From: CAZXBB01 sp964638815
Lineage (GTDB): Bacteria > Planctomycetota > Phycisphaerae > Phycisphaerales > SM1A02
Direction: 5' to 3'
DNA: 22,478 bases
Assembly (NCBI GenBank): GCA_964638815.1
Contig: CAZXBB010000063.1
Coordinates: forward strand, 1 to 22,478
The translations under genes and the position numbers were made by a program. Below, piece by piece: positions 1 to 5,993 of the stretch (the first letter of the stretch is position 1; each line of letters opens with the position of its first letter). The notes beneath the pieces are model-generated. The model worked only from the letters and a program-made list of their open reading frames with translations, searched no databases and was not told the origin of the DNA.

Positions 1-92
1 ATCACCGCTCCGGGCCCGAATGGCCGCGCGAGACAGAGGCGGACGACGAGCTCGACGACTTCGGCTACGGCTTCGGCGGGATCGCAGCGTAG
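1..92 (+). CDS. C-terminal end of a CDS cut by the window start
   Basis: An open frame (codons in register with position 3) runs in from the left edge and stops at TAG 90-92. The visible 29 residues end in an acidic stretch followed by a Gly/aromatic run (DDELDDFGYGFGGIAA). Too little is present to name a family. The in-frame stop and the acidic tail make a real C-terminus plausible, and the gene-free repeat region begins just after it. The other frames across this stretch also stay open, so the call is tentative. Confidence 0.4.
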   Translation, partial: HRSGPEWPRETEADDELDDFGYGFGGIAA

Positions 93-754
93 GAAGGGCT
101 GTGTGCCCCGGTCCTTGGCCGATGAGATGGCCGTTCACTTCAGCCGCAAGTGTCTGGCGTTTCCCGTTTCCCATTTCCCGTTGTTCAATTGACCGTTCCC
201 GGGTTCCTGATTCCCCGTTCCCGGTTCCCCATTCCGCCGGATCAACCCGACTGCAGCCTTATGCCGTTCGGCCGATGTTGCCTGGGCACGCGGGAGTCGG
301 TGGAAACACGTACCGAAACGGGGAACGGGGAACGGGGAATCGGGAACCTCAAGATGGTCAATTGAACAACGGGAAATGGGAAACGGGAAACGCCCGCCAC
401 TTTGCGGCTTAAGTGAACGGCCACCTCATCGCGGTTCCGGTTTGCCCCGGTCCTGTGCTCTGACACGGTCGGGCGGCGCCCGACGACCCGACGGTGGTGG
501 AGGCTCTCGGCGCCACCCGATCCTTGCCGAGCCAGGGCCGGGGCACCCGGCCTTGCCGAGCCAGGGGACCGGGGCACACAGACCTGACCGAGGCCCCCAC
601 GCCTTTTCACTTGCCACCGATTCCCCGTTGAGAGTACGCTTATCGGTATTGGCGGGCCGGATGCGGGGCCCGCCGCCGGCCCCGAAGCGCCGTGCCGGGA
701 CGCGTTCGCGCGTGCGGATGGCGGCTTCGTGGGCATCCTCCTCCGGTTGCGACA
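93..754. other. Gene-free region dominated by inverted repeats
   Basis: I see no credible gene in this stretch. The ORFs across it are made of the repeat itself (Pro/Arg/Phe-rich translations). It contains the nested inverted repeat at 99-581, and beyond that only a weak candidate promoter for the ACT-domain gene (TTGCCA at 611-616, 18-nt spacer, TACGCT at 635-640). Confidence 0.7.
99..581. repeat. Nested inverted-repeat element, possible MITE-like or REP-like element
   Basis: The outermost 16 bp at 99-114 (CTGTGTGCCCCGGTCC) recur as an exact inverted copy at 566-581. Inside lie two arms of about 110 bp, at 121-230 and 320-430, which are imperfect inverted copies of each other. They include a perfect 39-bp match (156-194 with 356-394) built from TTCCC-type hexamers and a CAATTG-containing centre, and about 90 nt separates them. 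A further direct repeat of about 25 bp on the right side (522-546 and 551-577) contains CCTTGCCGAGCCAGGG. Only the structure is read directly from the sequence. No transposase or target-site duplication is visible. The class is inferred, and it could equally be a structured non-coding repeat. Confidence 0.75.
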
Positions 755-1228
755 ATGAGCCAGATCATGCCCCATCAGACCACGCAAGGCTACTCGCCGC
801 CGAGCGTGAGGCAGTTCAGCGTCTTCCTTGAGAACAAGGTCGGGCGGTTGCTCGACCTCGTGCGGATGTTCGACGAGGCTCCGGACGTCCACCTGTGCGG
901 ACTCAGCGTGCTCGAATCGTCGGACCATGCCGTGGTGCGGCTGATACCGAACAACGGTGACGCCGCGCAGGCGCTGCTGCGCGATCACGGCGTCACGTTC
1001 GCGGTGCTCGATCTGCTGGTCGTCGAGCTCCACGCGGGTCAGTCGATCTCGAGCATGTGCCTGTGCCTGCTGGGGGCGGAGCTGAACATCCGCTTCGCCT
1101 ATCCGCTCCTCCTGGGGAGCGTCGACGGCACGCCGACCATCGCGCTCGCCGTGGACGATCACATCCTCGCCGGCCAGATCCTGCGGAAGAAGAACTTCCG
1201 GCTTCTCGGCGAGCAGGACCTGGCCTAG
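755..1228 (+). CDS. Tandem ACT-domain protein (acetolactate synthase regulatory subunit-like)
   Basis: This 157-residue protein has two ACT-type halves. The first (about residues 18-92) starts RQFSVFLENKVGRLLDLVRMF, a typical first strand and helix, and ends LLVVEL. The second (about 98-155) runs from SISSMCLCLLGAELNIRFAYPLL to LRKKNFRLLGEQDL. ACT domains bind small ligands, usually amino acids. Proteins of this size in planctomycetes are often labelled acetolactate synthase, but no catalytic ThDP domain is present, so a sensor or regulatory role is more likely. I chose ATG 755 because homology begins shortly after it, although no clear Shine-Dalgarno is visible. An in-frame start at 692 would add 21 Arg-rich residues. 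The gene converges on the basic protein at 1307-1840. Confidence 0.85.
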   Translation: MSQIMPHQTTQGYSPPSVRQFSVFLENKVGRLLDLVRMFDEAPDVHLCGLSVLESSDHAVVRLIPNNGDAAQALLRDHGVTFAVLDLLVVELHAGQSISSMCLCLLGAELNIRFAYPLLLGSVDGTPTIALAVDDHILAGQILRKKNFRLLGEQDLA

Positions 1229-1241
1229 CCTGGAAAGAACA

Positions 1242-1265
1242 ACGCCGACCCTTGCCGGCCGGCGT
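1242..1265. terminator. Possible bidirectional hairpin between convergent genes
   Basis: ACGCCGACC (1242-1250) pairs with GGCCGGCGT (1257-1265) around a 6-nt loop, with one non-Watson-Crick pair. It lies 13 bp after the ACT-gene stop and downstream of the opposing basic-protein gene. No proper T-run follows on either strand. A (CT)7 microsatellite sits at 1275-1288. Confidence 0.4.
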
Positions 1266-1306
1266 CGCTCATCGCTCTCTCTCTCTCTGCTGTCCTCTCC
1301 GGCGCC

Positions 1307-1840
1307 TCAGGCCGCGCTGCGGATCCGGCGGTTCTTCGACTTGGTCGTCGGGAACTTGTAGGACTTCGCCCGCGTCGTGGACGTCGGGTTCTTCCGGGTC
1401 CGGCCGTTGAGCGTCGTGGACTTGCGCGTCTTCGTCTTGCGCGTCTTGTTCGACGTCGTCGTGTTGCCCGTGAACTGCTTGCCGAAGTACTTCCGGCTCC
1501 AGTTCATGAAGTCCTTCTGCGAGCCGCAGTTGTTGTTGAACTGCTCGGGGGTCGCGAAGCCGCAGCCGATGCACCACTCGGTGAACCACTGCCAGCTGTT
1601 GAACTGGCTGTTCTTCCAGTTCGTGCTGTTGGTCTTGCCCGCCTCCCAGGGGAAGTAGATCCACTGGCCGTTGAACTTCTGACGGAAGCAGAGGTTCGCC
1701 TTGAAGAGGGACTGCCAGACCTGCTGGGGGGTCGCGTTGTTCCGGCTCGCGATGTTCTGCACCGCGGCGGTGTACGAGGTGCCGCGCTTCAGCGCCGACT
1801 TGAACGAAGCTGCATAGGGTGACGTATACGTGCTGGCCAT
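1307..1840 (-). CDS. Small, strongly basic Trp/Asn/Thr-rich protein of unknown function
   Basis: I do not recognise a family for this 177-residue protein. Residues 1-125 carry eight Trp, many Asn/Gln/Phe and four Cys (51, 90, 93, 105). Two segments share an ATP(Q/E)Q core (about 36-40 and 97-101), which hints at an internal duplication. Residues 22-62 could form a helix-turn-helix with a wing (IASRNNATPQQVW, then NGQWIYFP), but this is speculative. Residues 126-177 are a Thr/Ser/Asn-rich tail with about 17 Lys/Arg and no acidic residue, like tails of histone H1-like or other nucleic-acid-binding proteins. Codons are almost all C- or G-ending preferred forms (AAG, AAC, ACG, TTC), which suggests high expression. 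ATG 1840 is chosen because GGAG lies 9 nt before it. An upstream start at 1987 adds 49 Arg-rich residues and looks non-coding. Confidence 0.75.
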   Translation of the reverse strand: MASTYTSPYAASFKSALKRGTSYTAAVQNIASRNNATPQQVWQSLFKANLCFRQKFNGQWIYFPWEAGKTNSTNWKNSQFNSWQWFTEWCIGCGFATPEQFNNNCGSQKDFMNWSRKYFGKQFTGNTTTSNKTRKTKTRKSTTLNGRTRKNPTSTTRAKSYKFPTTKSKNRRIRSAA

Positions 1841-2047
1841 GATCTGGAACTCCACATGCCTCTCGTTCCGGCGAGCGGGGGAGTCCGATGAGAGGCCCCG
1901 CCGGACCGGAACATGGGTCCGATGTCGTCCGGCGACTCTCGCCGAACCATACAAGGGCCTGCCATCGGCAGCCGGCAGGCGGTGCATCAGGCAACCCGTA
2001 GAGTTTTTCGAAAATCGATCTTATCGGAGAGCGTCGCGCGGACCGGA

Positions 2048-3295
2048 TCAGCCGGCCGTCGGGAGCGTCGTCGGCTCGTACGCGTGGTCCCGCTTCCGCA
2101 GCACGCGCGCGGCGAGCACCTCGTCGTCCTTCCGCAGCGACAGCACGACGTCGCGCCCCTCGATCACGCGCCCGAACACGGTGTGCTTGCCGTTGAGCCA
2201 CGGCGTCGGGCGGTGATTGAAGTAGAACTGGCTCCCGCCCGTGTCGGGCTGGGTCGTCTTCGCCATCGCGACGCTGTCGTGGAAGTGGACGCGGTGGCCT
2301 TCGAGCGTGTGCTCGTCGGGGATCTTGTAGCCCGGATCGCCGAGGCCGGGGGTCCCCGTCTCGCCCGGTTTCGTGAACGGATCGCCGCCCTGGATCATAA
2401 AATCGGGCTCGAACCGGTGGAACTTCGTGTTGACGTAGAACCCGGATTCCACGAGCGAGATGAAGTTGGCCACGGTGTTGGGCGCCTCGTTCTCGAAGAG
2501 CTCGATCACGACGCGGCCGCGGGCGGTCTCCACCTCGACCCGCGGCAGGTCGTCCGCCTCCACCTCGGCGGTGCGCAGCTTCTGCTCCGCCTCCCAAAGC
2601 TGCGGGTACTCCTCGAACGCCTGGCGCTGACGCTGGATCTCCGCCCGGACCCGCGGGTCCCCCGTGTCGGGGATCTCCCTGAAGACCTCGAGGGCCTGCT
2701 CGAACTCGTGCGTCACGAACAGGCAGTCGGCCAACGTCAGCATCACGCCGGGCATGGCGGTGAGATCCCGGTCACCGGAACGCAGGATGTCGATGACCTC
2801 CGCGTAACGCAGACGCTGCTTGAGACGCGTGGTCCAGCCGCCGAGCAGATCCAGATCGTCCGGGAACCGCATCGACATGCGCTCGTATGCCTCGAGCACC
2901 TCCTCCGGGTCGGCGTCCTCGAGCCCCTCGAGGTGCCCGAGCCAGGCCCGTGCGACGGTCGCATCGTCCGGCCGCAGCCGCATGAGCTGCTGCCACAGGT
3001 CCGCCACGCGATCCGCCTCGTCGAGCCACATCGAGATCTGGAGCGCCATCGCCACGCTCTTCGCGTGATCGGGATTGACGCGGCTGAACGCGGCCACCCG
3101 GTCGCGGAACGACTCGAGCACCGGCCGGTCGTCGGCGCGCAGGCCGCGGTTGTTCTGAAGGGAGCGGAAGAGGTGGCCGAACTCGCGCTGGAGGGTCTCG
3201 AACCCCGCATCGGTCTGCCCGGCGGCGGGCGCCGCGGCGAGCAGGAGAACGGTCACGGCAAGGATCGTTGGAAGGATCGTTGAGAGGATTCGCAT
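2048..3295 (-). CDS. Secreted cyclophilin-type peptidyl-prolyl isomerase with N-terminal helical repeats
   Basis: This 415-residue protein isomerises X-Pro bonds, probably outside the cytoplasmic membrane. Residues 1-26 form a signal peptide (hydrophobic LAVTVLLLAAAPAAG). Residues about 35-245 are helical and TPR-like, with recurring WLDEADRVADLW and FEQALEVFREIP units, and may bind clients or partners. The cyclophilin domain covers about 250-400, with the active-site motifs FHRFEPDFMIQGGD (292-305), GGSQFYFN and WLNGKHTVFG. These match the Arg, Phe, Gln, Trp and His positions of human cyclophilin A, so it should be active. It lies 91 bp downstream of the PTPS gene on the same strand, across a G-rich spacer. 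No clear Shine-Dalgarno precedes ATG 3295. TGCTAACCT lies a few bases before the start and could be an extended -10 of a leaderless transcript (weak). Confidence 0.92.
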   Translation of the reverse strand: MRILSTILPTILAVTVLLLAAAPAAGQTDAGFETLQREFGHLFRSLQNNRGLRADDRPVLESFRDRVAAFSRVNPDHAKSVAMALQISMWLDEADRVADLWQQLMRLRPDDATVARAWLGHLEGLEDADPEEVLEAYERMSMRFPDDLDLLGGWTTRLKQRLRYAEVIDILRSGDRDLTAMPGVMLTLADCLFVTHEFEQALEVFREIPDTGDPRVRAEIQRQRQAFEEYPQLWEAEQKLRTAEVEADDLPRVEVETARGRVVIELFENEAPNTVANFISLVESGFYVNTKFHRFEPDFMIQGGDPFTKPGETGTPGLGDPGYKIPDEHTLEGHRVHFHDSVAMAKTTQPDTGGSQFYFNHRPTPWLNGKHTVFGRVIEGRDVVLSLRKDDEVLAARVLRKRDHAYEPTTLPTAG

Positions 3296-3349
3296 CGCAC
3301 TAGGTTAGCATGAGTGGGAATCCGACGTCCCGAGGGGCGGCCGGACTCT

Positions 3350-3384
3350 CCCCGCCCCCCCGCCCGCCCCCTCCGCCCGCCCCC
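3350..3384 (-). other. G-quadruplex-capable spacer between PTPS and cyclophilin genes
   Basis: The minus strand, which is the RNA-like strand of both flanking genes, has six runs of three to seven G separated by one- to three-base gaps across these 35 bases. This fits the usual G-quadruplex pattern several times over. Its position right after the PTPS stop (3387-3389) could affect read-through into the cyclophilin gene. Folding is inferred from pattern only. Confidence 0.55.
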
Positions 3385-3386
3385 GC

Positions 3387-4196
3387 TCAGGGCAGCACAG
3401 GAAACGTGCAGCTCGTCTTCTCCGTCTCCCACACCGTCACCGGCTCGAGCCGTCCGCCCGCCCGCGCGATCGGGTCGCGCAGGAGGTCGTAGCAGACGCG
3501 GGTGATGTGCTCGACCGAGGGATTCAGCCCGGCGAACTCCTCCGTGTCCTCGTTCAGGTGCGTGTGGTCGAACCGCTCGATGACGGTCTCGTGCACGACG
3601 CGCTCGAGGTCGTGAAGGGTGAACCCCTCCGCCCGGGCTCCGTCGCCGTCCGGGACCGGGACGGACACCGCGACGGCGATGCGGTAGTTGTGACCGTGAC
3701 CGCTCGGGTTGTTGCACCTGCCGAAGATCCGCCTGTTCTCCGCATCGTCGAGCCCGGGGCAATGCAGCCGGTGCGAGGCGGCGAACGAGAACTCCTGACG
3801 CAGCAGGACGCGGTTCATGTCACGGGTCTCCATGGTCAGACTGTAGAAGGGCGTGAGTTGCCACGTGACGCTCGCCACCTTGTCGTCGAGCGCCGAGCGC
3901 AGGAGGTGCAGCGCGTCCCGAAGGATCCGCGGGGCGGACGCGCCCGGCGTCGCGTGTGCGGTCCGCTCGACGAGGGGGATCACGTGCTCGCGCACCGCCG
4001 CGTCGATACGCGAGATGTTCATCAGGTAGCCGCTCATCGGATCGGGGCGGCCGACGCACGCGACGCGCATCTCGTAGAACGCCGCCAGCCCTGGCACGGC
4101 GGGCCAGCCGGCGAAGGTGTTGTGACGTTCGGGGGACGGGGGCATCGGCGCAAACGGGATCGAGAACCGAACCGCTCGCGTCAGGGAAACGTCCAC
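3387..4196 (-). CDS. 6-pyruvoyl-tetrahydropterin synthase / QueD-family protein with duplicated domain
   Basis: In this 269-residue frame the C-terminal half (about 130-269) is a complete PTPS domain. Zn ligands are H142 (ASHRL) and H167/H169 (SGHGHNY). Catalytic residues are C161 (GRCNN), D210/H211 (FDHTHLN) and E257 (WETEK). The string FGRCNNPSGHGHNY resembles animal PTPS more than typical bacterial QueD. The N-terminal half (about 1-125) has the same fold pattern (GLAAFYEMRVACV, then GYLMNISRIDAAV, then VTWQLTPFYS), but the Zn histidines and catalytic residues are missing. The enzyme converts dihydroneopterin triphosphate in pterin or queuosine synthesis; the exact product is not decidable here. 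GTG 4196 is preferred: GGGAG lies 6 nt before it and the domain starts at once. ATG 4367 would add 57 residues through a 12-bp repeat and unusually AT-ending codons. Confidence 0.85.
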   Translation of the reverse strand: MDVSLTRAVRFSIPFAPMPPSPERHNTFAGWPAVPGLAAFYEMRVACVGRPDPMSGYLMNISRIDAAVREHVIPLVERTAHATPGASAPRILRDALHLLRSALDDKVASVTWQLTPFYSLTMETRDMNRVLLRQEFSFAASHRLHCPGLDDAENRRIFGRCNNPSGHGHNYRIAVAVSVPVPDGDGARAEGFTLHDLERVVHETVIERFDHTHLNEDTEEFAGLNPSVEHITRVCYDLLRDPIARAGGRLEPVTVWETEKTSCTFPVLP

Positions 4197-4233
4197 CGCC
4201 GGCTCCCGGCCGGAGGACGCTTGACCGGCGGTC

Positions 4234-4293
4234 GCATCGGCCGTGGCATCGATCCTGGCATCGACCCTGGCATCGGTCGTCGCATCGACCCTG
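4234..4293. repeat. 12-bp tandem repeat, five copies
   Basis: GCATCG recurs at 4234, 4246, 4258, 4270 and 4282, exactly 12 bp apart, within diverged 12-bp units. Read on the minus strand it would encode four-residue units (VDAR, IDAT, ADAT) if translation began upstream of GTG 4196. Confidence 0.85.
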
Positions 4294-4397
4294 GCTGATG
4301 GGATCAAATTCCCGGTTTCCGATTCGGGCGGCGGGCCACTTGATTTCCGGGGATCGCCAGTTACCATCTTCGTGTTCGATCCATTTGCCCCCGGAAG

Positions 4398-4434
4398 GGC
4401 TCGGTATGGAGTTTACTCCTGCCGGGCCTTTTTT
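4398..4434 (+). terminator. Rho-independent terminator with no plus-strand gene upstream
   Basis: GGCTCGGTA (4398-4406) pairs with TGCCGGGCC (4420-4428) over nine positions, including G-U pairs. An inner GGAG/CTCC stem with a TTTA loop sits on top, and six T follow at 4429-4434. This is the best intrinsic terminator in the window. No plus-strand gene ends before it, so it may end a small RNA or act as an attenuator in the leader of the lipoprotein gene that starts at 4596. Confidence 0.75.
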
Positions 4435-4448
4435 CTTGTCGTGACTCA

Positions 4449-4510
4449 TTTCGCGTGAGCCGTTTTCGCGTGACCCATTTTCGCGTGACCCGTTTCGCGT
4501 GACCCGCTTT
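4449..4510. repeat. Four direct copies of TTTCGCGTGA at 14-15 bp spacing
   Basis: TTTCGCGTGA occurs at 4449, 4464, 4479 and 4493, usually followed by CCC, with a degenerate fifth copy at 4508. The array lies about 90 bp before the lipoprotein ATG. It could be an iterated operator or simply another short tandem repeat of the kind common in this window. Confidence 0.85.
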
Positions 4511-4595
4511 CGTGCGTTCGCCGTCGCGGCGCGGGGGGATGCGGTACCCTCCCAGGACGCCGGCCCCCCGTCGGCGATCCGAGGAGACCAGGGAA

Positions 4596-5336
4596 ATGGT
4601 ACGAATCGCGGCCGCGCTTGCCGTCACCGTTCTCGCCGGTGCATGCAGGGTTCCGCCACCGGCCGGCCCCCCGCCCGCTGCGCCGGCAAACGAGACGCCG
4701 CCCGCGCGCGTCCTGGAACCGTTCCCCGGCATTCGCGTGATTCGGGAGGGCGACGATCCGCGCGTCGAGCTCGACGCTCACGTGTGCATCGAAGCGGGGT
4801 GGCTCGAGCAGGTCGCGTGCGGTCCGGGCTCGCGCGAGCACGAGTCGCTCGTCGTGCCTGTCGCCACGCCGGGACAGGTGCATGCGGCGATGCTGCTCGC
4901 GGGATTCGAACCGGGCGCGCCGGGGATGTGGTCGTACGAGGACCAGCGTTACCGGTACAGCCCGCCCACGGGCGCGGCGCTCTCGATCGGCGTGCGGCGG
5001 CCGGCCGGGGCCGGCGGGACGAGGGAGGAGCCGATCCGCGCGTGGATCCGCGAGCACCAGGGACGGCGGGAGTTTCCCGACGACCCGTGGATCTTCGCCG
5101 GCTCCCGCATCGAGGAGACACCCGAGGGCGACATCTACGTCGCCGACTACAGCGGCTCGATCATCGGTCTCGTGACCTTCGGCGACGAGGTCATCGGCTT
5201 CTCGCGCGTCTTCGCCGACCAGGACAGCGTCCAGCCGGCGGAGTGGGAGGCGAACACCCGGGTTCTGCCGCCGGTCGGCACGCTGGTGACGCTCATCGTG
5301 CGCGCGGCGGGGGAGCAGCGCGCGGCGGGGGAGTAG
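4596..5336 (+). CDS. YdjY-like lipoprotein
   Basis: This 246-residue protein begins with a lipoprotein signal: MVRIAAALAVTVLAGAC, with the lipobox LAGAC and lipidation at C17. A Pro/Ala-rich linker follows. The body (about 55-235) resembles the YdjY-like domain: HVCIEAGWLEQVACGPGSRE, then HAAMLLAGFEPGAPG, then DPWIFAGSRI and GLVTFGDEVIGF. The biochemical function of this domain is unknown to me; the protein should be anchored in the cell envelope. ATG 4596 is supported by GAGGAG about 9 nt upstream and by the signal peptide. An earlier start at 4512 would add 28 Arg-rich residues ahead of it. The stop codon lies inside an 18-bp tandem repeat, so the C-terminus AAGEQRAAGE is repeat-derived. 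Confidence 0.82.
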   Translation: MVRIAAALAVTVLAGACRVPPPAGPPPAAPANETPPARVLEPFPGIRVIREGDDPRVELDAHVCIEAGWLEQVACGPGSREHESLVVPVATPGQVHAAMLLAGFEPGAPGMWSYEDQRYRYSPPTGAALSIGVRRPAGAGGTREEPIRAWIREHQGRREFPDDPWIFAGSRIEETPEGDIYVADYSGSIIGLVTFGDEVIGFSRVFADQDSVQPAEWEANTRVLPPVGTLVTLIVRAAGEQRAAGE

Positions 5337-5385
5337 AGCGCGGCGGGGGACCAGGGCACGGCGGGGGAGTAGCGCGCGGCGCCCG
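5302..5385. repeat. 18-bp tandem repeat spanning the lipoprotein stop codon
   Basis: Copies built on GCGCGGCGGGGGAG start at 5302, 5320, 5338 and 5356, with a partial fifth at 5374, exactly 18 bp apart. The TAG at 5334-5336 is part of the second unit, so repeat variation decides where the protein ends. Confidence 0.9.
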
Positions 5386-5435
5386 GCATTCGGCTCCAGC
5401 AAACCGGACGGTCGAGTCGATGTACGCATCAGCCG

Positions 5436-5927
5436 ATGCGCATCCTCGGAATCGATCCCGGTCTCGGCATCACGGGCTACGGCTGCGTCGAGCTCGTCGA
5501 TGCCGACCCCGAACCGCGGCTCGTCGAGGCCGGCGTCTTCCGGCTGAAGCCCGGAACGCCGATGCCCTTTCGCCTGAAGCAGCTCTACGGGGAGCTGACC
5601 GCCCTGATCGACGAGCTGCGACCCGATCGAATGGTCGTCGAGCAGCTCTTCAGCCATTACCGCCACGCGCGCACGGCGATCCTGATGGGACACACGCGCG
5701 GCGTGATCCTGCTGGCCGGTGAGACGCGCGACGTGGAGCTCGACGAGCTCGCTGCGACCGAGGTGAAGCGCGCCGTGGCCGGCAACGGGCATGCGACCAA
5801 GCAGCAGGTCCAGATGGCCGTGATGACGCAGTGCGGTCTGAGCGAGATGCCGGAGCCGTCGGATCTCGCGGACGCGATCGCGATCGCCCTGTGCGCGGCG
5901 CGGCGGGTGAACGCGGTCGCGGTGTGA
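5436..5927 (+). CDS. ruvC: Crossover junction endodeoxyribonuclease RuvC
   Basis: RuvC cuts Holliday junctions symmetrically during recombination and repair, acting as a dimer with RuvAB. The 163-residue length is normal for the family. The four acidic metal ligands are in place: D7 (RILGIDPG), E69 (VVEQLF), and D143 and D146 (SDLADAIAIAL). The conserved segment GHTRGVILLA and the basic KRAVAGNGHATKQQV region are also present. ATG 5436 starts directly at the conserved first strand; no strong Shine-Dalgarno is visible. The gene lies 99 bp after the lipoprotein stop. ruvA and ruvB are not in this window, unlike the common ruvCAB arrangement. Confidence 0.97.
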   Translation: MRILGIDPGLGITGYGCVELVDADPEPRLVEAGVFRLKPGTPMPFRLKQLYGELTALIDELRPDRMVVEQLFSHYRHARTAILMGHTRGVILLAGETRDVELDELAATEVKRAVAGNGHATKQQVQMAVMTQCGLSEMPEPSDLADAIAIALCAARRVNAVAV

Positions 5928-5964
5928 GCCGAGCGTCGTTCCCGGCCCCCCGGACGTTCGGCGA

Positions 5965-5988
5965 CGCGCGGCGACTCTCGCCGGCGCG
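5965..5988. terminator. Possible hairpin between convergent ruvC and ABC ATPase genes
   Basis: GGCGA (5970-5974) pairs with TCGCC (5978-5982) around a 3-nt loop and is extended by CGCGC/GCGCG with one bulged base. It sits between two convergent stop codons. No T-run follows. Confidence 0.35.
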
Positions 5989-5993
5989 CGGCG

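Larger units (their letters stand above)
4197..4595. other. Signal-rich divergent intergenic region
   Basis: About 400 bp separates the PTPS start from the divergent lipoprotein gene. It holds a 12-bp tandem repeat (4234-4293), a stretch at 4306-4333 that loosely resembles the TTCCC-type motif of the 99-581 element, a plus-strand terminator hairpin (4398-4434) and four copies of a 10-mer (4449-4502). If PTPS started at ATG 4367, part of this would be coding. Confidence 0.6.

Noticed and set aside
242..1162. A 306-codon minus-strand frame across the inverted repeat and ACT gene
   Set aside because: It is antisense to ACT-domain homology and continues through repeat DNA; no domain is visible.
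4234..4510. Repeats that could suggest a CRISPR array or plasmid iterons
   Set aside because: The units are only 10-12 bp with no unique spacers of CRISPR size, and no cas or replication initiator gene is present.
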